From NCBI GenBank assembly GCA_949511625.1, contig CATFEX010000046.1, positions 50,880-114,879 of the forward strand: a DNA stretch of 64,000 bases, read 5' to 3'. The translations under genes and the position numbers were made by a program. The notes under the pieces are model-generated. The model saw only the letters and a list, made by a program, of their open reading frames with translations. It was not told where the DNA came from and did not search any database. The first letter of the stretch is position 1, and the number at the start of each line of letters is the position of its first letter. The DNA is from UBA11891 sp003533785. GTDB lineage: Bacteria > Bacteroidota > Bacteroidia > Flavobacteriales > Flavobacteriaceae. Below, piece by piece: positions 18,199 to 25,979 of this stretch.

Positions 18199-18779
18199 CC
18201 GTGGATGGTCTCTTCTTTACAGAGAGACTTCATAATATCGGCTTCAAAATGCAGTAGCCCATTCCATTTTTCTTCAACATCTATACCTTCTGGGGCATAT
18301 TGACGTGCCAGTTTTAAAAACAGGGTATAATGATGGGCTTCACTAATCATTAACTTTCGATAGAATTTACAAAGTTCGGGATCTTCCAGCTCTTCAGAGA
18401 GCAGGCGAAAACGTTCACAACTCCGTGCTTCGATCAAACCAGCGATAAGAAGTTTATGCACCAAGTGGGTCTCTCTAGACCCTCCTTTAGGAAAATAGGT
18501 TTGAAGTTTACGGACATATTCATCTTTACGTTCCCGTCCCAAAGACAATCCGCGCTTCAGAATCAGTTCATGTACCATTTTGAAATGGCTTATTTCTTCT
18601 TCTGCCAAGTCGATCATCGCTGTAACTAATTCACTCTTTTCAGGAAATCCGATAATAATGGAAATGGCACTATTAGCTGCTTTCTGTTCACAATAGGCAT
18701 GATCGGTTAAAATTTCATCAATGTTTTTTTCAACGATATTAACCCAGCGGGGGTCGGTAGGAAGTTGGAGTCTTAGCAT
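18195..18779 (-). CDS. miaE: tRNA-(ms2io6A37) hydroxylase, MiaE-like
   Basis: A 194-residue ferritin-like di-iron protein. Carboxylate/histidine ligand motifs are visible as EEEISHF near residue 60 and SEAHHY near residue 149, with further glutamates at EQKAA (residue 31) and EARSCER near residue 117. The family hydroxylates the isopentenyl group of ms2i6A37 in tRNA. It starts 9 nt downstream of the dnaX long-form stop on the same strand and overlaps ppx (convergent) by 4 nt. Confidence 0.9.
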   Translation of the reverse strand: MLRLQLPTDPRWVNIVEKNIDEILTDHAYCEQKAANSAISIIIGFPEKSELVTAMIDLAEEEISHFKMVHELILKRGLSLGRERKDEYVRKLQTYFPKGGSRETHLVHKLLIAGLIEARSCERFRLLSEELEDPELCKFYRKLMISEAHHYTLFLKLARQYAPEGIDVEEKWNGLLHFEADIMKSLCKEETIHG

Positions 18780-18788
18780 CGCAATAAT

Positions 18789-20518
18789 TTAAAATTCTAA
18801 GTCTAATTTCTTACGAAGATCGGAGATTGCAGGATTAATTTCAAGGAGCTTCTGGTATTTCTCTTCTCGGGAAACTAGATATTCTTTGTTTTGTTCGGGA
18901 GTTACCTCTACCTCAAAATTTATTTGGTTGTTTCCTAAAGCTTTTGTGAGGTGTCCTTTTAAGTCAACCCATTCTCTTTCGAGTTCTACTTTATTGATGT
19001 CACTGGGTACTTTAATATGGATGAGTTGGTCTCCTTTGGGAGTTAGTTGGGCAATAGAGAACAGTGCAGCGATATTGCTCTTCCCTTCTTTTTGTTTTTG
19101 TTGGGCGTATTGATTCCAAGCTTTTTCAAATTCTTCAAAAGCAAAATGGTTTTTTTGAACTTTCTCTGGTTTTTTTTGAGCTTGGGTTTGTTGGGCCTCT
19201 TTTTTTAAGCGTATACTGGAAAGAGATAAACTGGATACGCCCTCTCCAATAGGGTTTTTTATTTGTATTTTTTGGGAGGGTTCAACATCTTTTTCTGGTT
19301 CCGAGTCATAGGAAATTTCACCTTCTTCAACGATCTCTTTCGGAGTCGCTTTTAGAGGAATCGCCTTTTGACTGGTTTCGATTTCAGGTTTAGAAGAAGC
19401 AGCTTGTTTATACTGACTGCTAGGAATCAGGCGAACTTTTTTTTTTCACCCCCTGCGCGAGCGGAAGCTAATTGCATCAAGCATAACTCGAGATGCAGGC
19501 GTTTGTTGCGAACATTTTTGTAGGTTGATGCAGCTTCTTGAATCCGATCTAATATGAGTAATACATAGGGCACTTCTAATTGGCTAGATTGTTTCTGAAA
19601 ACGTTCTTTATTTGTTTCAGAAGCTGATAATAAAGCTAAAGTTTGTTCATCTTTACATACTAAAAGCTCTCGAAAATGTGCAGCCAAACCCTCTAAAAAC
19701 TGCCCCCCATCATAGCCACTGCTTAATACCTGGTCAAGGGTGACCAAAAGCAAGGGGATTTGTTGCTTGATAATGAGATCAACCAATTCAAAATAGGTTT
19801 CTGTATCAACGATGTTGAGATGCGTTGCAACTAATTTGGCGGTGACTTCAGTATCACTATAAGCAATCATTCTATCAAACAGGGACAAGGCATCACGCAT
19901 GGCACCATCCGACTTTTGGGCGATTAATTGTAGCGCTTCCTCTTCAACCTTGATTCCTTTGTCTTTGGCAATGGCGGCGAGGTGTTTTTTTGTATCCTCA
20001 ATTGTCATACGCTTGAAATCGTAAATCTGGCAACGGGACAATATGGTTGGAATGATTTTGTGTTTTTCGGTAGTGGCAAGTATAAATATGACGTGGGCTG
20101 GAGGCTCTTCTAATGTTTTCAAAAAAGCATTGAAAGCAGCAAGGGAAAGCATGTGAACTTCATCTATAATATAGACTTTGTAGGATCCTACCTGAGGCGG
20201 AATACGCACCTGATCATTGAGACTGCGAATGTCTTCTACGGTATTATTGGAAGCGGCGTCCAGTTCAAAAATATTGAATGCAAAGTCATCGTTTACATTG
20301 GCTTGGTTCCCTTCATTTATTTTTTTAGCCAGTATTCGAGCGCAGGTGGTTTTGCCTACTCCTCTAGGGCCACAAAACAATAGGGCTTGCGCTAATTTAT
20401 TTTGAGCAATGGATTTTTCAAGAGTAAGTGTTATGGCCTCTTGCCCCACAACATCAGAAAACTCCTGAGGGCGGTACTTTAAAGCAGATACAATATAGGA
20501 ATCGTTCGTATCAGACAT
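18789..20518 (-). CDS. dnaX: DNA polymerase III tau (long DnaX), requires a -1 shift at an A10 run
   Basis: Beyond the 0-frame stop at 19427, the -1 frame stays open without any stop from the A10 run down to a TAA at 18789-18791. It encodes about 213 further residues: a proline/lysine/glutamine-rich linker (about residues 364-450) and a folded-looking C-terminal domain (FEEFEKAWNQYAQQK, WVDLKGHLTKALGNN, ending DLRKKLDLEF). This is the expected layout of the tau C-terminus that contacts polymerase and helicase. A -1 slip joins the frames exactly, giving about 576 residues, normal for DnaX. Either programmed slippage makes both forms, or one A was lost in sequencing. The -1 frame sequence is clearly coding. 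Confidence 0.85.
19427..20518 (-). CDS. dnaX: DNA polymerase III gamma (short DnaX), 0-frame product
   Basis: Read straight, dnaX gives 363 residues: the clamp-loader AAA+ ATPase with Walker A GPRGVGKTT near residue 49, a DELDAAS-like FELDAASNNT segment, DEVHML (Walker B) near residue 119, LEEPP and the arginine-finger TILSRC. After EKKKFA it meets a TGA at 19427-19429. The start ATG 20518 (MSDTNDSY) is chosen over an upstream in-frame codon that would extend into the promoter. The short form would support clamp loading without the tau contacts. The gene is divergent from the RNase P RNA. Confidence 0.93.
   Translation of the reverse strand: MSDTNDSYIVSALKYRPQEFSDVVGQEAITLTLEKSIAQNKLAQALLFCGPRGVGKTTCARILAKKINEGNQANVNDDFAFNIFELDAASNNTVEDIRSLNDQVRIPPQVGSYKVYIIDEVHMLSLAAFNAFLKTLEEPPAHVIFILATTEKHKIIPTILSRCQIYDFKRMTIEDTKKHLAAIAKDKGIKVEEEALQLIAQKSDGAMRDALSLFDRMIAYSDTEVTAKLVATHLNIVDTETYFELVDLIIKQQIPLLLVTLDQVLSSGYDGGQFLEGLAAHFRELLVCKDEQTLALLSASETNKERFQKQSSQLEVPYVLLILDRIQEAASTYKNVRNKRLHLELCLMQLASARAGGEKKKFA
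19436..19454 (-). promoter_or_regulatory. Candidate dnaX slippage site: A10 run with A-AAA-AAG heptamer and SD-like AGGGGGTG
   Basis: On the coding strand, ten A residues (19437-19446) precede GTT. In the 0 frame the last codons read AAA AAG, which is the same A-AAA-AAG slippery heptamer (19436-19442) used in Escherichia coli dnaX. An AGGGGGTG (19447-19454) resembling a Shine-Dalgarno sequence lies just upstream. A 5-bp stem AGCAG/CTGCT can form about 13 nt downstream, which is weak. A10 is also long enough for RNA-polymerase slippage, as at the A-run in Thermus dnaX. Confidence 0.6.
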
Positions 20519-20523
20519 TAAAC

Positions 20524-20531
20524 AAATATAC
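20524..20531 (-). promoter_or_regulatory. -7 element of dnaX, probably leaderless
   Basis: TATATTTG on the minus strand matches TAnnTTTG and ends 5 nt before the dnaX ATG at 20518, so the transcript should begin at about the start codon. A clear -33 TTG is not visible at the usual distance. Confidence 0.4.
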
Positions 20532-20574
20532 ACATTGCACGTTGCGGCTCTTGTGAAGCGAGCTAAAATCTTCT

Positions 20575-20603
20575 TTGAAATTATCAACAATCAGTACCTT
20601 TGT
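20575..20603 (+). promoter_or_regulatory. Promoter of the RNase P RNA gene
   Basis: TTTG at 20575-20578, a 17-nt spacer, then TACCTTTG at 20596-20603 (TAnnTTTG). Start of transcription is predicted at about 20608, exactly where the 5' strand of the terminal RNase P helix begins. Confidence 0.7.
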
Positions 20604-20607
20604 ACCA

Positions 20608-20905
20608 AGCAGGCTATCTTATCGCTGTTCGTCTTTTGGACGAAGAGAGGAAAGTCCGGACACCATAGAGCAGTATAGCGGGTAACGCCCGTCCTTTCTT
20701 CGGAAAGCGGACCAGTGCAACAGAAAGCAAGTACAGTTCGGCTGTAGTGAAATCGGTAAACTCTATACGGTGAAACGCCAAGTAAATCTGTATTTTTGGG
20801 TGGCTCGCCCAACGCAGAAGGGTAGGCGGATGGAGGCGTTCAGTAATGTGCGTCCTAGATAAATGATAAGACCCGACAGAATCCGGCTTATCGGCCTGCT
20901 TTTTT
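20608..20905 (+). ncRNA. rnpB: RNase P RNA, bacterial type A
   Basis: The catalytic RNA that removes tRNA 5' leaders. Signature conserved segments are present: GAGGAAAGTCCGGAC near 20646-20660 and ACAGAATCCGGCTTAT near 20875-20890. The 5' AAGCAGGC (20608-20615) pairs perfectly with 3' GCCTGCTT (20894-20901), forming P1; the following T-tract makes this helix double as a terminator. Its end runs into the stop codon of rsmD on the opposite strand. No protein-coding frame here is credible. Confidence 0.96.
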
Positions 20906-21450
20906 TATTTGTTTTTAAAAAAACTAAAACAGCTACTCCCATACGTTCTTGTATCTATCCAAAGCGGATGATCGTTATATGTGATTTGCGGTGGGTGTTC
21001 AAGAACTAAAAGTCCTTCCTTAATCCATTGATTTTTAAAAACTAATTCGATAACTAGAAGACAGGCGTCTTTGGGTAGGGCATAGGGGGGGTCTATAAAT
21101 ACCAAATCATAGGGGACTCCTACTTTACTGAGAAAAATAGAGACCTCCGATAGAATAGCGGTTACCGGCAATTCCAGCTGGTCTGCCGTATTGCGAATAA
21201 ATGATATACACTGTTTATTGGAATCAACTGCGGTACTGCTTGCTCCACCGCGAGAGGTGAATTCATAACTGATGTTTCCAGTCCCCGCATATAACTCCAA
21301 CAATCGAGCCCCTTCAAAGTCCAATTGATGCGTTAGAATATTAAATAAGGATTCTTTGGCTCGATCCGTTGTTGGTCGTACGGGAAGTTTTTTTGGAGCT
21401 TGTATGCGACGTCCCTTGCAATGCCCCGATATGATTCGGAAACTAAGCAT
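20905..21450 (-). CDS. rsmD: 16S rRNA (guanine-966-N2)-methyltransferase RsmD
   Basis: An S-adenosylmethionine-dependent Rossmann methyltransferase of 181 residues. Motif I is ELYAGTGN near residue 50, and the catalytic DPPY (FIDPPYALP) lies near residue 118. The N-terminal RIISGHCKGRRI and RPTTDRAKESLFNIL are family hallmarks. ATG 21450 overlaps the upstream DUF3822 gene by 8 nt. Its stop lies in the T-tract of the convergent rnpB terminator. Confidence 0.94.
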   Translation of the reverse strand: MLSFRIISGHCKGRRIQAPKKLPVRPTTDRAKESLFNILTHQLDFEGARLLELYAGTGNISYEFTSRGGASSTAVDSNKQCISFIRNTADQLELPVTAILSEVSIFLSKVGVPYDLVFIDPPYALPKDACLLVIELVFKNQWIKEGLLVLEHPPQITYNDHPLWIDTRTYGSSCFSFFKNK

Positions 21451-22183
21451 TCCAGAAAGGGACAGGATCATTGACATCTAGCTCAGTGCCTTGATGGGTA
21501 TCGATGAATTGAATGTCTTTTTGAAAGTTTTTCGTCCCTTCATAATAGGAAGTATATTGTTCAAATTCTCCCAAAAAATAAAGGGTGCTATTGTTTTCGG
21601 AAATCTTGAGTTGTTCTGCGGCATAAAACAAATAGTACATAAAATCTTCTTCATTTTGTTGTGAGTAACTGTTGGACATCAATAGGCGAGTTCCTTGTGT
21701 AATGAATAAATCAAAATGATGAGTATAGAGGTGGACGTAGATTTGTGTATTAAAGTTGGATTGAGATTGTTCCATGATTCTATCATAAAGCAAAGCAAAA
21801 GAGGGGATAACTATAGGATTGGAAAGGATATCTGCTAATTTTTGAGGATAAGGGTAGACAAATCTGACCAGCCCATTGCTACTAATGTGGCTTTTGAGGG
21901 GATTTGTTGTCTTGACTGAAAAAGACTCCCAATAGGAGTTTTGAAGTTCTTCTTCATAGTTAAGTGATGGAACAACTGCGGTGGGGGCATTCATAACTAT
22001 CCATTGCACCTGATCAGAAAGCGATTGTTGTTGGACGAAAGAAGCTAAATTTTCTTCTAGATTGCCTGTGAAATCCGAAAACGGATAATATTTTTTTTGT
22101 CCTGGGGCACAAAAACAAAATCCATCCCCTAGTAAGAGAATGGATTCTTTAGAAAGAAAGGGTTTGTTAGGGTTGTTTGGCAT
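21443..22183 (-). CDS. DUF3822 family protein
   Basis: A 246-residue soluble protein. Its length, its place directly before rsmD, and segments such as FALLYDRIMEQ, YVHLYTHHFDLFIT and FMYYLFYAAEQLKI near residues 140-200 fit DUF3822, a Bacteroidota family of unknown role with an actin/ASKHA-like look. ATG 22183 is inside the 3' end of the preceding gene (17-nt overlap) and its stop overlaps rsmD, so three genes are tightly coupled. No function is assigned. Confidence 0.8.
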   Translation of the reverse strand: MPNNPNKPFLSKESILLLGDGFCFCAPGQKKYYPFSDFTGNLEENLASFVQQQSLSDQVQWIVMNAPTAVVPSLNYEEELQNSYWESFSVKTTNPLKSHISSNGLVRFVYPYPQKLADILSNPIVIPSFALLYDRIMEQSQSNFNTQIYVHLYTHHFDLFITQGTRLLMSNSYSQQNEEDFMYYLFYAAEQLKISENNSTLYFLGEFEQYTSYYEGTKNFQKDIQFIDTHQGTELDVNDPVPFWNA

Positions 22184-22814
22184 CGAAGATTGTCGGCCAG
22201 TTGCCATTTGTACTTACCTCTGTCATAGAACCGAGTATAATCTCCGCACCATTGACACCATCTACCGAAACGGTTTCATTTTCTTGCTTGAGTAAATCTT
22301 CGTTTTGGTCATGCAGGACAATCTTTTTTGCAACTTTGACCTCGAATACGGGGACACGGTAGCCATTTTTGCTAATGATATCTGCTTTGAGTCCAAATTC
22401 TGCATCCACCCCTTCTACCGGTACTTGGCTCATTATTTTATAGGAATTATCTTTTTTGAAAAGCGAATCTAATACGGGAACAAACCCCAAGGTGTCTACC
22501 ACCACCACTTCTCGCAACATATCAATCCGATAGGTTCGGTCGTACTCCAAATAGGAAGAATCTCTTTTTTCAATTAGGGTAAAAATACCATTCTCTACAA
22601 AGCTAACTAGGCTGTCAAAGTTATTAGCGTAGAAGCCTTTGACATCTTTGTGTGCTATTTGTGCTTTGCGAATGGTTTTCAAGCGATTGATCACTTGGGC
22701 GTAGCGCTCGTTTTTGGTTTTATTGAAACTGATGGGACCATTAATAGAGTCATAGATTTGATAGCTGAAGACTGCACATAATACCCAAAGAATCGCTTGT
22801 ATCGCTATTTTCAT
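22167..22814 (-). CDS. Membrane-anchored protein of unknown function upstream of DUF3822
   Basis: A 215-residue protein with one N-terminal transmembrane helix (about residues 4-21, AIQAILWVLCAVFSYQIY) and a remaining domain likely outside the cytoplasm. It contains a conserved-looking RLKTIRKAQIAHKDVKGFY segment near residues 44-62 that recalls pseudopilin-like N-terminal regions, and several beta-rich stretches. I do not recognise a named family with confidence. It leads the cluster with DUF3822 and rsmD and is divergent from the RecD-like helicase. Confidence 0.75.
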   Translation of the reverse strand: MKIAIQAILWVLCAVFSYQIYDSINGPISFNKTKNERYAQVINRLKTIRKAQIAHKDVKGFYANNFDSLVSFVENGIFTLIEKRDSSYLEYDRTYRIDMLREVVVVDTLGFVPVLDSLFKKDNSYKIMSQVPVEGVDAEFGLKADIISKNGYRVPVFEVKVAKKIVLHDQNEDLLKQENETVSVDGVNGAEIILGSMTEVSTNGNWPTIFDAKQP

Positions 22815-22908
22815 TTAGCTAGAATTTTTGACGTGTCAACAAATCTACAATTTTTTTTTATTCAGAAAAGCCTTCCTTTTGGTATCTTACCCCAAAGTCC
22901 CCTATTGG

Positions 22909-24333
22909 ATGTCTGCAAAGGAATTACATGCCGAAATTATTAAAAACAGTGCCTTTGCCTTAACGCATTCGCAAGAACAATGGGCGGAGGCTATTTCAAC
23001 TTTTGTTTCTCAGAAAAAAAAAGACAATTTATTCATTTTACAGGGCTACGCTGGAACAGGAAAGTCATCTATGGTCGCCCTATTAGTGGCTGCCCTTCCT
23101 CGAATCGGACAACGAGCCGTATTGCTTGCACCCACAGGTAGAGCGGCAAAAGTATTATCAAGTTACGCGAGAAAAAAAGCCTTCACTATACACAAGAAAA
23201 TATATTTCAGTAATGCGGAGAGTGGTAAACTGCGTTTTAGGTTAAAAAACAATTCGCATCGCAATACACTTTTTATTGTAGATGAATCTTCGATGATTGG
23301 TGAAGACACTTCTGTTGGTCGTCTTTTTGAAAGAGGTTCACTGCTTCACGATTTGGTTAATTATGTGGAAGAGGGGGACAATTGCAAGTTGATTTTTGTA
23401 GGAGATACTGCCCAATTGCCTCCAGTTTCTCTGGTGTTGAGTCCAGCCCTTGACCCCAATAAACTGAATTATGAATTCAATAAAGCTGTTGCTGTGACCG
23501 TATTGGAGGAAGTTGTTCGCCAACAATTGGACTCTGGAATACTTTTCAATGCCACTCAGTTGAGAGAGCAGATTGCTGCGGAAGACCCCAATCAATTTAC
23601 ATTTTCTCTAGAGGGTTATACCGATGTAATCCGGTTACAAGACGGCAATGAGTTTTTAGAATCGCTTTCTCAAGCACTACATGAAGATAAAGAGGATGCT
23701 GCTGTTCTAATTGTGCGTTCCAATAAACGTGCAAATCAATACAACCGGAGCATTCGAGAACGGATTCTTTTCTTGGAGTCAGATCTTGCTGTGGGAGATA
23801 GCCTGATGGTGGTGAAAAATAATTATCATTGGTTGTCTGAAGAAGATCCGGCAGGTTTCATCGCCAATGGGGATACGCTTCGCGTTCAGAAAATTCATGG
23901 ATACAAAGAACTGTATGGGTTCAAATTTGCCGAAGTTACTGTGCAAATGATTGATTATCCAGATCAACCTCCCTTTCAAACAACACTATTGTTAGACACC
24001 TTACATAGTAACACGGCTTCTTTGAGTCAAGACCAATCCCAACAACTTTATGAAAAAGTCAATGAAGACTACGCACATTTGTCTTCCAAATTCAAACGGT
24101 TACAAAAAGTGAGATCCAATCCTTATTTTAATGCACTTCAGGTGAAATACTCCTATGCGATTACCTGTCACAAATCTCAAGGGGGACAATGGCGGGAAGT
24201 TTTTGTAGAGATGCCCTACCTTCCCGATGGCCCAACTGTAGATTTTTACCGCTGGCTCTATACAGCGATCACTCGTGCTCAGGAAAAACTATATCTTATC
24301 GGTTTTTCTAAAAATTATTTTTTGGGCAATTAA
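22909..24333 (+). CDS. RecD-like / UvrD-type SF1 ATP-dependent DNA helicase
   Basis: A 474-residue stand-alone helicase. Walker A GYAGTGKSS at residues 46-54, TGRAAKVL (motif Ia), DESSM (motif II) near residue 124, GDTAQLPPV (motif III), and C-terminal TCHKSQGGQW and LYTAITRAQEKLYLIG (motifs V-VI). No RecB or RecC partner is nearby. ATG 22909 is chosen over a far-upstream alternative whose extra sequence overlaps the divergent promoter region. Likely acts in DNA repair or replication-fork processing. Confidence 0.9.
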   Translation: MSAKELHAEIIKNSAFALTHSQEQWAEAISTFVSQKKKDNLFILQGYAGTGKSSMVALLVAALPRIGQRAVLLAPTGRAAKVLSSYARKKAFTIHKKIYFSNAESGKLRFRLKNNSHRNTLFIVDESSMIGEDTSVGRLFERGSLLHDLVNYVEEGDNCKLIFVGDTAQLPPVSLVLSPALDPNKLNYEFNKAVAVTVLEEVVRQQLDSGILFNATQLREQIAAEDPNQFTFSLEGYTDVIRLQDGNEFLESLSQALHEDKEDAAVLIVRSNKRANQYNRSIRERILFLESDLAVGDSLMVVKNNYHWLSEEDPAGFIANGDTLRVQKIHGYKELYGFKFAEVTVQMIDYPDQPPFQTTLLLDTLHSNTASLSQDQSQQLYEKVNEDYAHLSSKFKRLQKVRSNPYFNALQVKYSYAITCHKSQGGQWREVFVEMPYLPDGPTVDFYRWLYTAITRAQEKLYLIGFSKNYFLGN

Positions 24334-24363
24334 ACAAATCGTTTGTGATCCAATATCTCTTAA

Positions 24364-25080
24364 TTATGCGCTTAGATCAAGCGTGTGGTATACGTTTTGG
24401 ACGTCATCATCTTCCTCAATTTTCTCTATAAGTTTTTCTACTTCTTCTTGTGCCTCTTTGCTTAGTTTTTTAGTGACTTGAGGAATACGCTCAAAGCCAG
24501 AAGATAGAATTTCAATCGATCTGTTTTCTAATTCCCTTTGAATGGTTCCAAAACTTTCAAAAGGAGCATAAAGCAGCATTCCGTCCTCATCGATAAAGAC
24601 TTCCTCCACCCCGTAGTCAATAAACTCCAATTCAATCTCTTCAGGGTCAAGGCCCTCGGAGGGAATGCGAAAGTTGCAACTATGATCGAACATAAACTCT
24701 ACTGAACCCGAGGTTCCCAAGGTTCCACTGCCTTTGTTGAAATAGCTACGAATATTTGCCACTGTCCGGTTGTTATTGTCAGTAGCGGTTTCTACCAATA
24801 CTGCTACACCATGGGGCGCATACCCTTCATATAGAATCTCTTTGTAGTTTTCCGTATTTTTATCGGAGGCTTTTTTAATGGCTCTTTCAATATTGTCTTT
24901 GGGCATATTTGCCGACTTGGCATTTTGAATTACCGCCCGTAATCGAGAATTATTTTCAGGATCTGGGCCTCCTTCTTTAACAGCCATCACGATATCCTTC
25001 CCGATTCGGGTGAAAGTCTTGGCCATGGCTGACCAGCGTTTCATCTTACGTGCTTTTCGGAATTCAAAGGCTCTTCCCAT
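24364..25080 (-). CDS. YebC/PmpR family protein (TACO1-like)
   Basis: A 238-residue protein of the YebC/TACO1 family. The conserved segments RKARKMKRWSAMAKTFTRIG at the N-terminus and MPKDNIERAIKKA near residue 66 are unmistakable, as is YEGYAPHGVAVLVE. Family members are described as transcriptional regulators or as translation factors that relieve stalling. It is transcribed alone, convergent with the helicase. A TATTTTTG lies about 21 nt before its ATG. Confidence 0.93.
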   Translation of the reverse strand: MGRAFEFRKARKMKRWSAMAKTFTRIGKDIVMAVKEGGPDPENNSRLRAVIQNAKSANMPKDNIERAIKKASDKNTENYKEILYEGYAPHGVAVLVETATDNNNRTVANIRSYFNKGSGTLGTSGSVEFMFDHSCNFRIPSEGLDPEEIELEFIDYGVEEVFIDEDGMLLYAPFESFGTIQRELENRSIEILSSGFERIPQVTKKLSKEAQEEVEKLIEKIEEDDDVQNVYHTLDLSA

Positions 25081-25151
25081 TGGGTAAAAAGTTATTGATT
25101 ACAAAAATATAAAACTTTAAGCAGCAAGAGGGTTTAAGAAGGGAGGACTCC

Positions 25152-25976
25152 TCAGATGATTTTGCGGATTAAATCCAAATCATCTAACACTTCATTATAG
25201 TTGATCTGTAAATGCGCTGGCAATCTATTTTCTTTGGGTAAGGTTGCTAGGTAACGGATTTCATTGGATGTAAATACTTGTTTGTAGCTTGCCTTTTTAT
25301 GATTGCGTCGCTCTACTATTGCCTTGATAAATTCAAAATGCCCTACTAAATCTTTGCTTCCTAAATGAAAAATACCACTCAATTGTTGGTTGATAATGAA
25401 ATGGATTTGCTGGGCTAGTTTCCGGTCACTATTGACATTGATTACTGAATTTGGGAATACTTCGATGGGGATTTGTTGTTGTACTGCCCAGTCAATTTCT
25501 CTGACTCGAGGGCTGTGCTGACCAAAAATCATTGGCAATCTTGCGATGACGTATTTGGCAGTAGGAAGGCGAAGGAGTCCGTTTTCCACACGAATTTTTA
25601 ATCGGCCGTAAATACTTTCGGAAAGTGTTTTATCATACTCATACGAGGGATAATGATGAAAAGCATCAAATACATTAGCCGAGGAAAGGAAAAGCAGTCG
25701 ACTATTATTATTTTTTACAAAATCGATTAAGAATTCATGTTCTTCCAATTGACTTTTAAAGTTTCCCCGAAGGGCTGAAATAATCAGTTTGGGTTTTACT
25801 TCTTTGAGGATGGTTTCTAATCCTCCTTCTTCCATGTTGTATTGGTAGTAATGCTGGTTCAATTTGTGACTTCGGCTACTGCAATACGTAGCATATGTAT
25901 CGAAATAAGAACAGAGCTCTTTGTATAAGATTTCACCTATATAACCACTCCCTCCTAAAATTAAGATTCGTTTCAT
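25152..25976 (-). CDS. NAD(P)-binding epimerase / RmlD-like reductase
   Basis: A 274-residue short-chain dehydrogenase of the extended type. The Rossmann GGSGYIG is at residues 8-14, SSANVFD near residue 99 is at the catalytic Ser region, and the YEYDKTLSE segment near residue 112 supplies the Tyr/Lys pair. Overall it resembles dTDP-4-dehydrorhamnose reductases or sugar epimerases. It starts 3 nt after gcvT ends on the same strand, so they may be cotranscribed, though no sugar-biosynthesis genes surround it. Substrate unknown. Confidence 0.8.
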   Translation of the reverse strand: MKRILILGGSGYIGEILYKELCSYFDTYATYCSSRSHKLNQHYYQYNMEEGGLETILKEVKPKLIISALRGNFKSQLEEHEFLIDFVKNNNSRLLFLSSANVFDAFHHYPSYEYDKTLSESIYGRLKIRVENGLLRLPTAKYVIARLPMIFGQHSPRVREIDWAVQQQIPIEVFPNSVINVNSDRKLAQQIHFIINQQLSGIFHLGSKDLVGHFEFIKAIVERRNHKKASYKQVFTSNEIRYLATLPKENRLPAHLQINYNEVLDDLDLIRKII

Positions 25977-25979
25977 CGG

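Noticed and set aside
18886..19252. Plus-strand frames opposite the dnaX 3' part
   Set aside because: Antisense shadows; the minus-strand -1 frame encodes the DnaX C-terminal domain.
20591..20812. 73-codon frame on the minus strand
   Set aside because: It covers the RNase P RNA, whose conserved segments explain the sequence.
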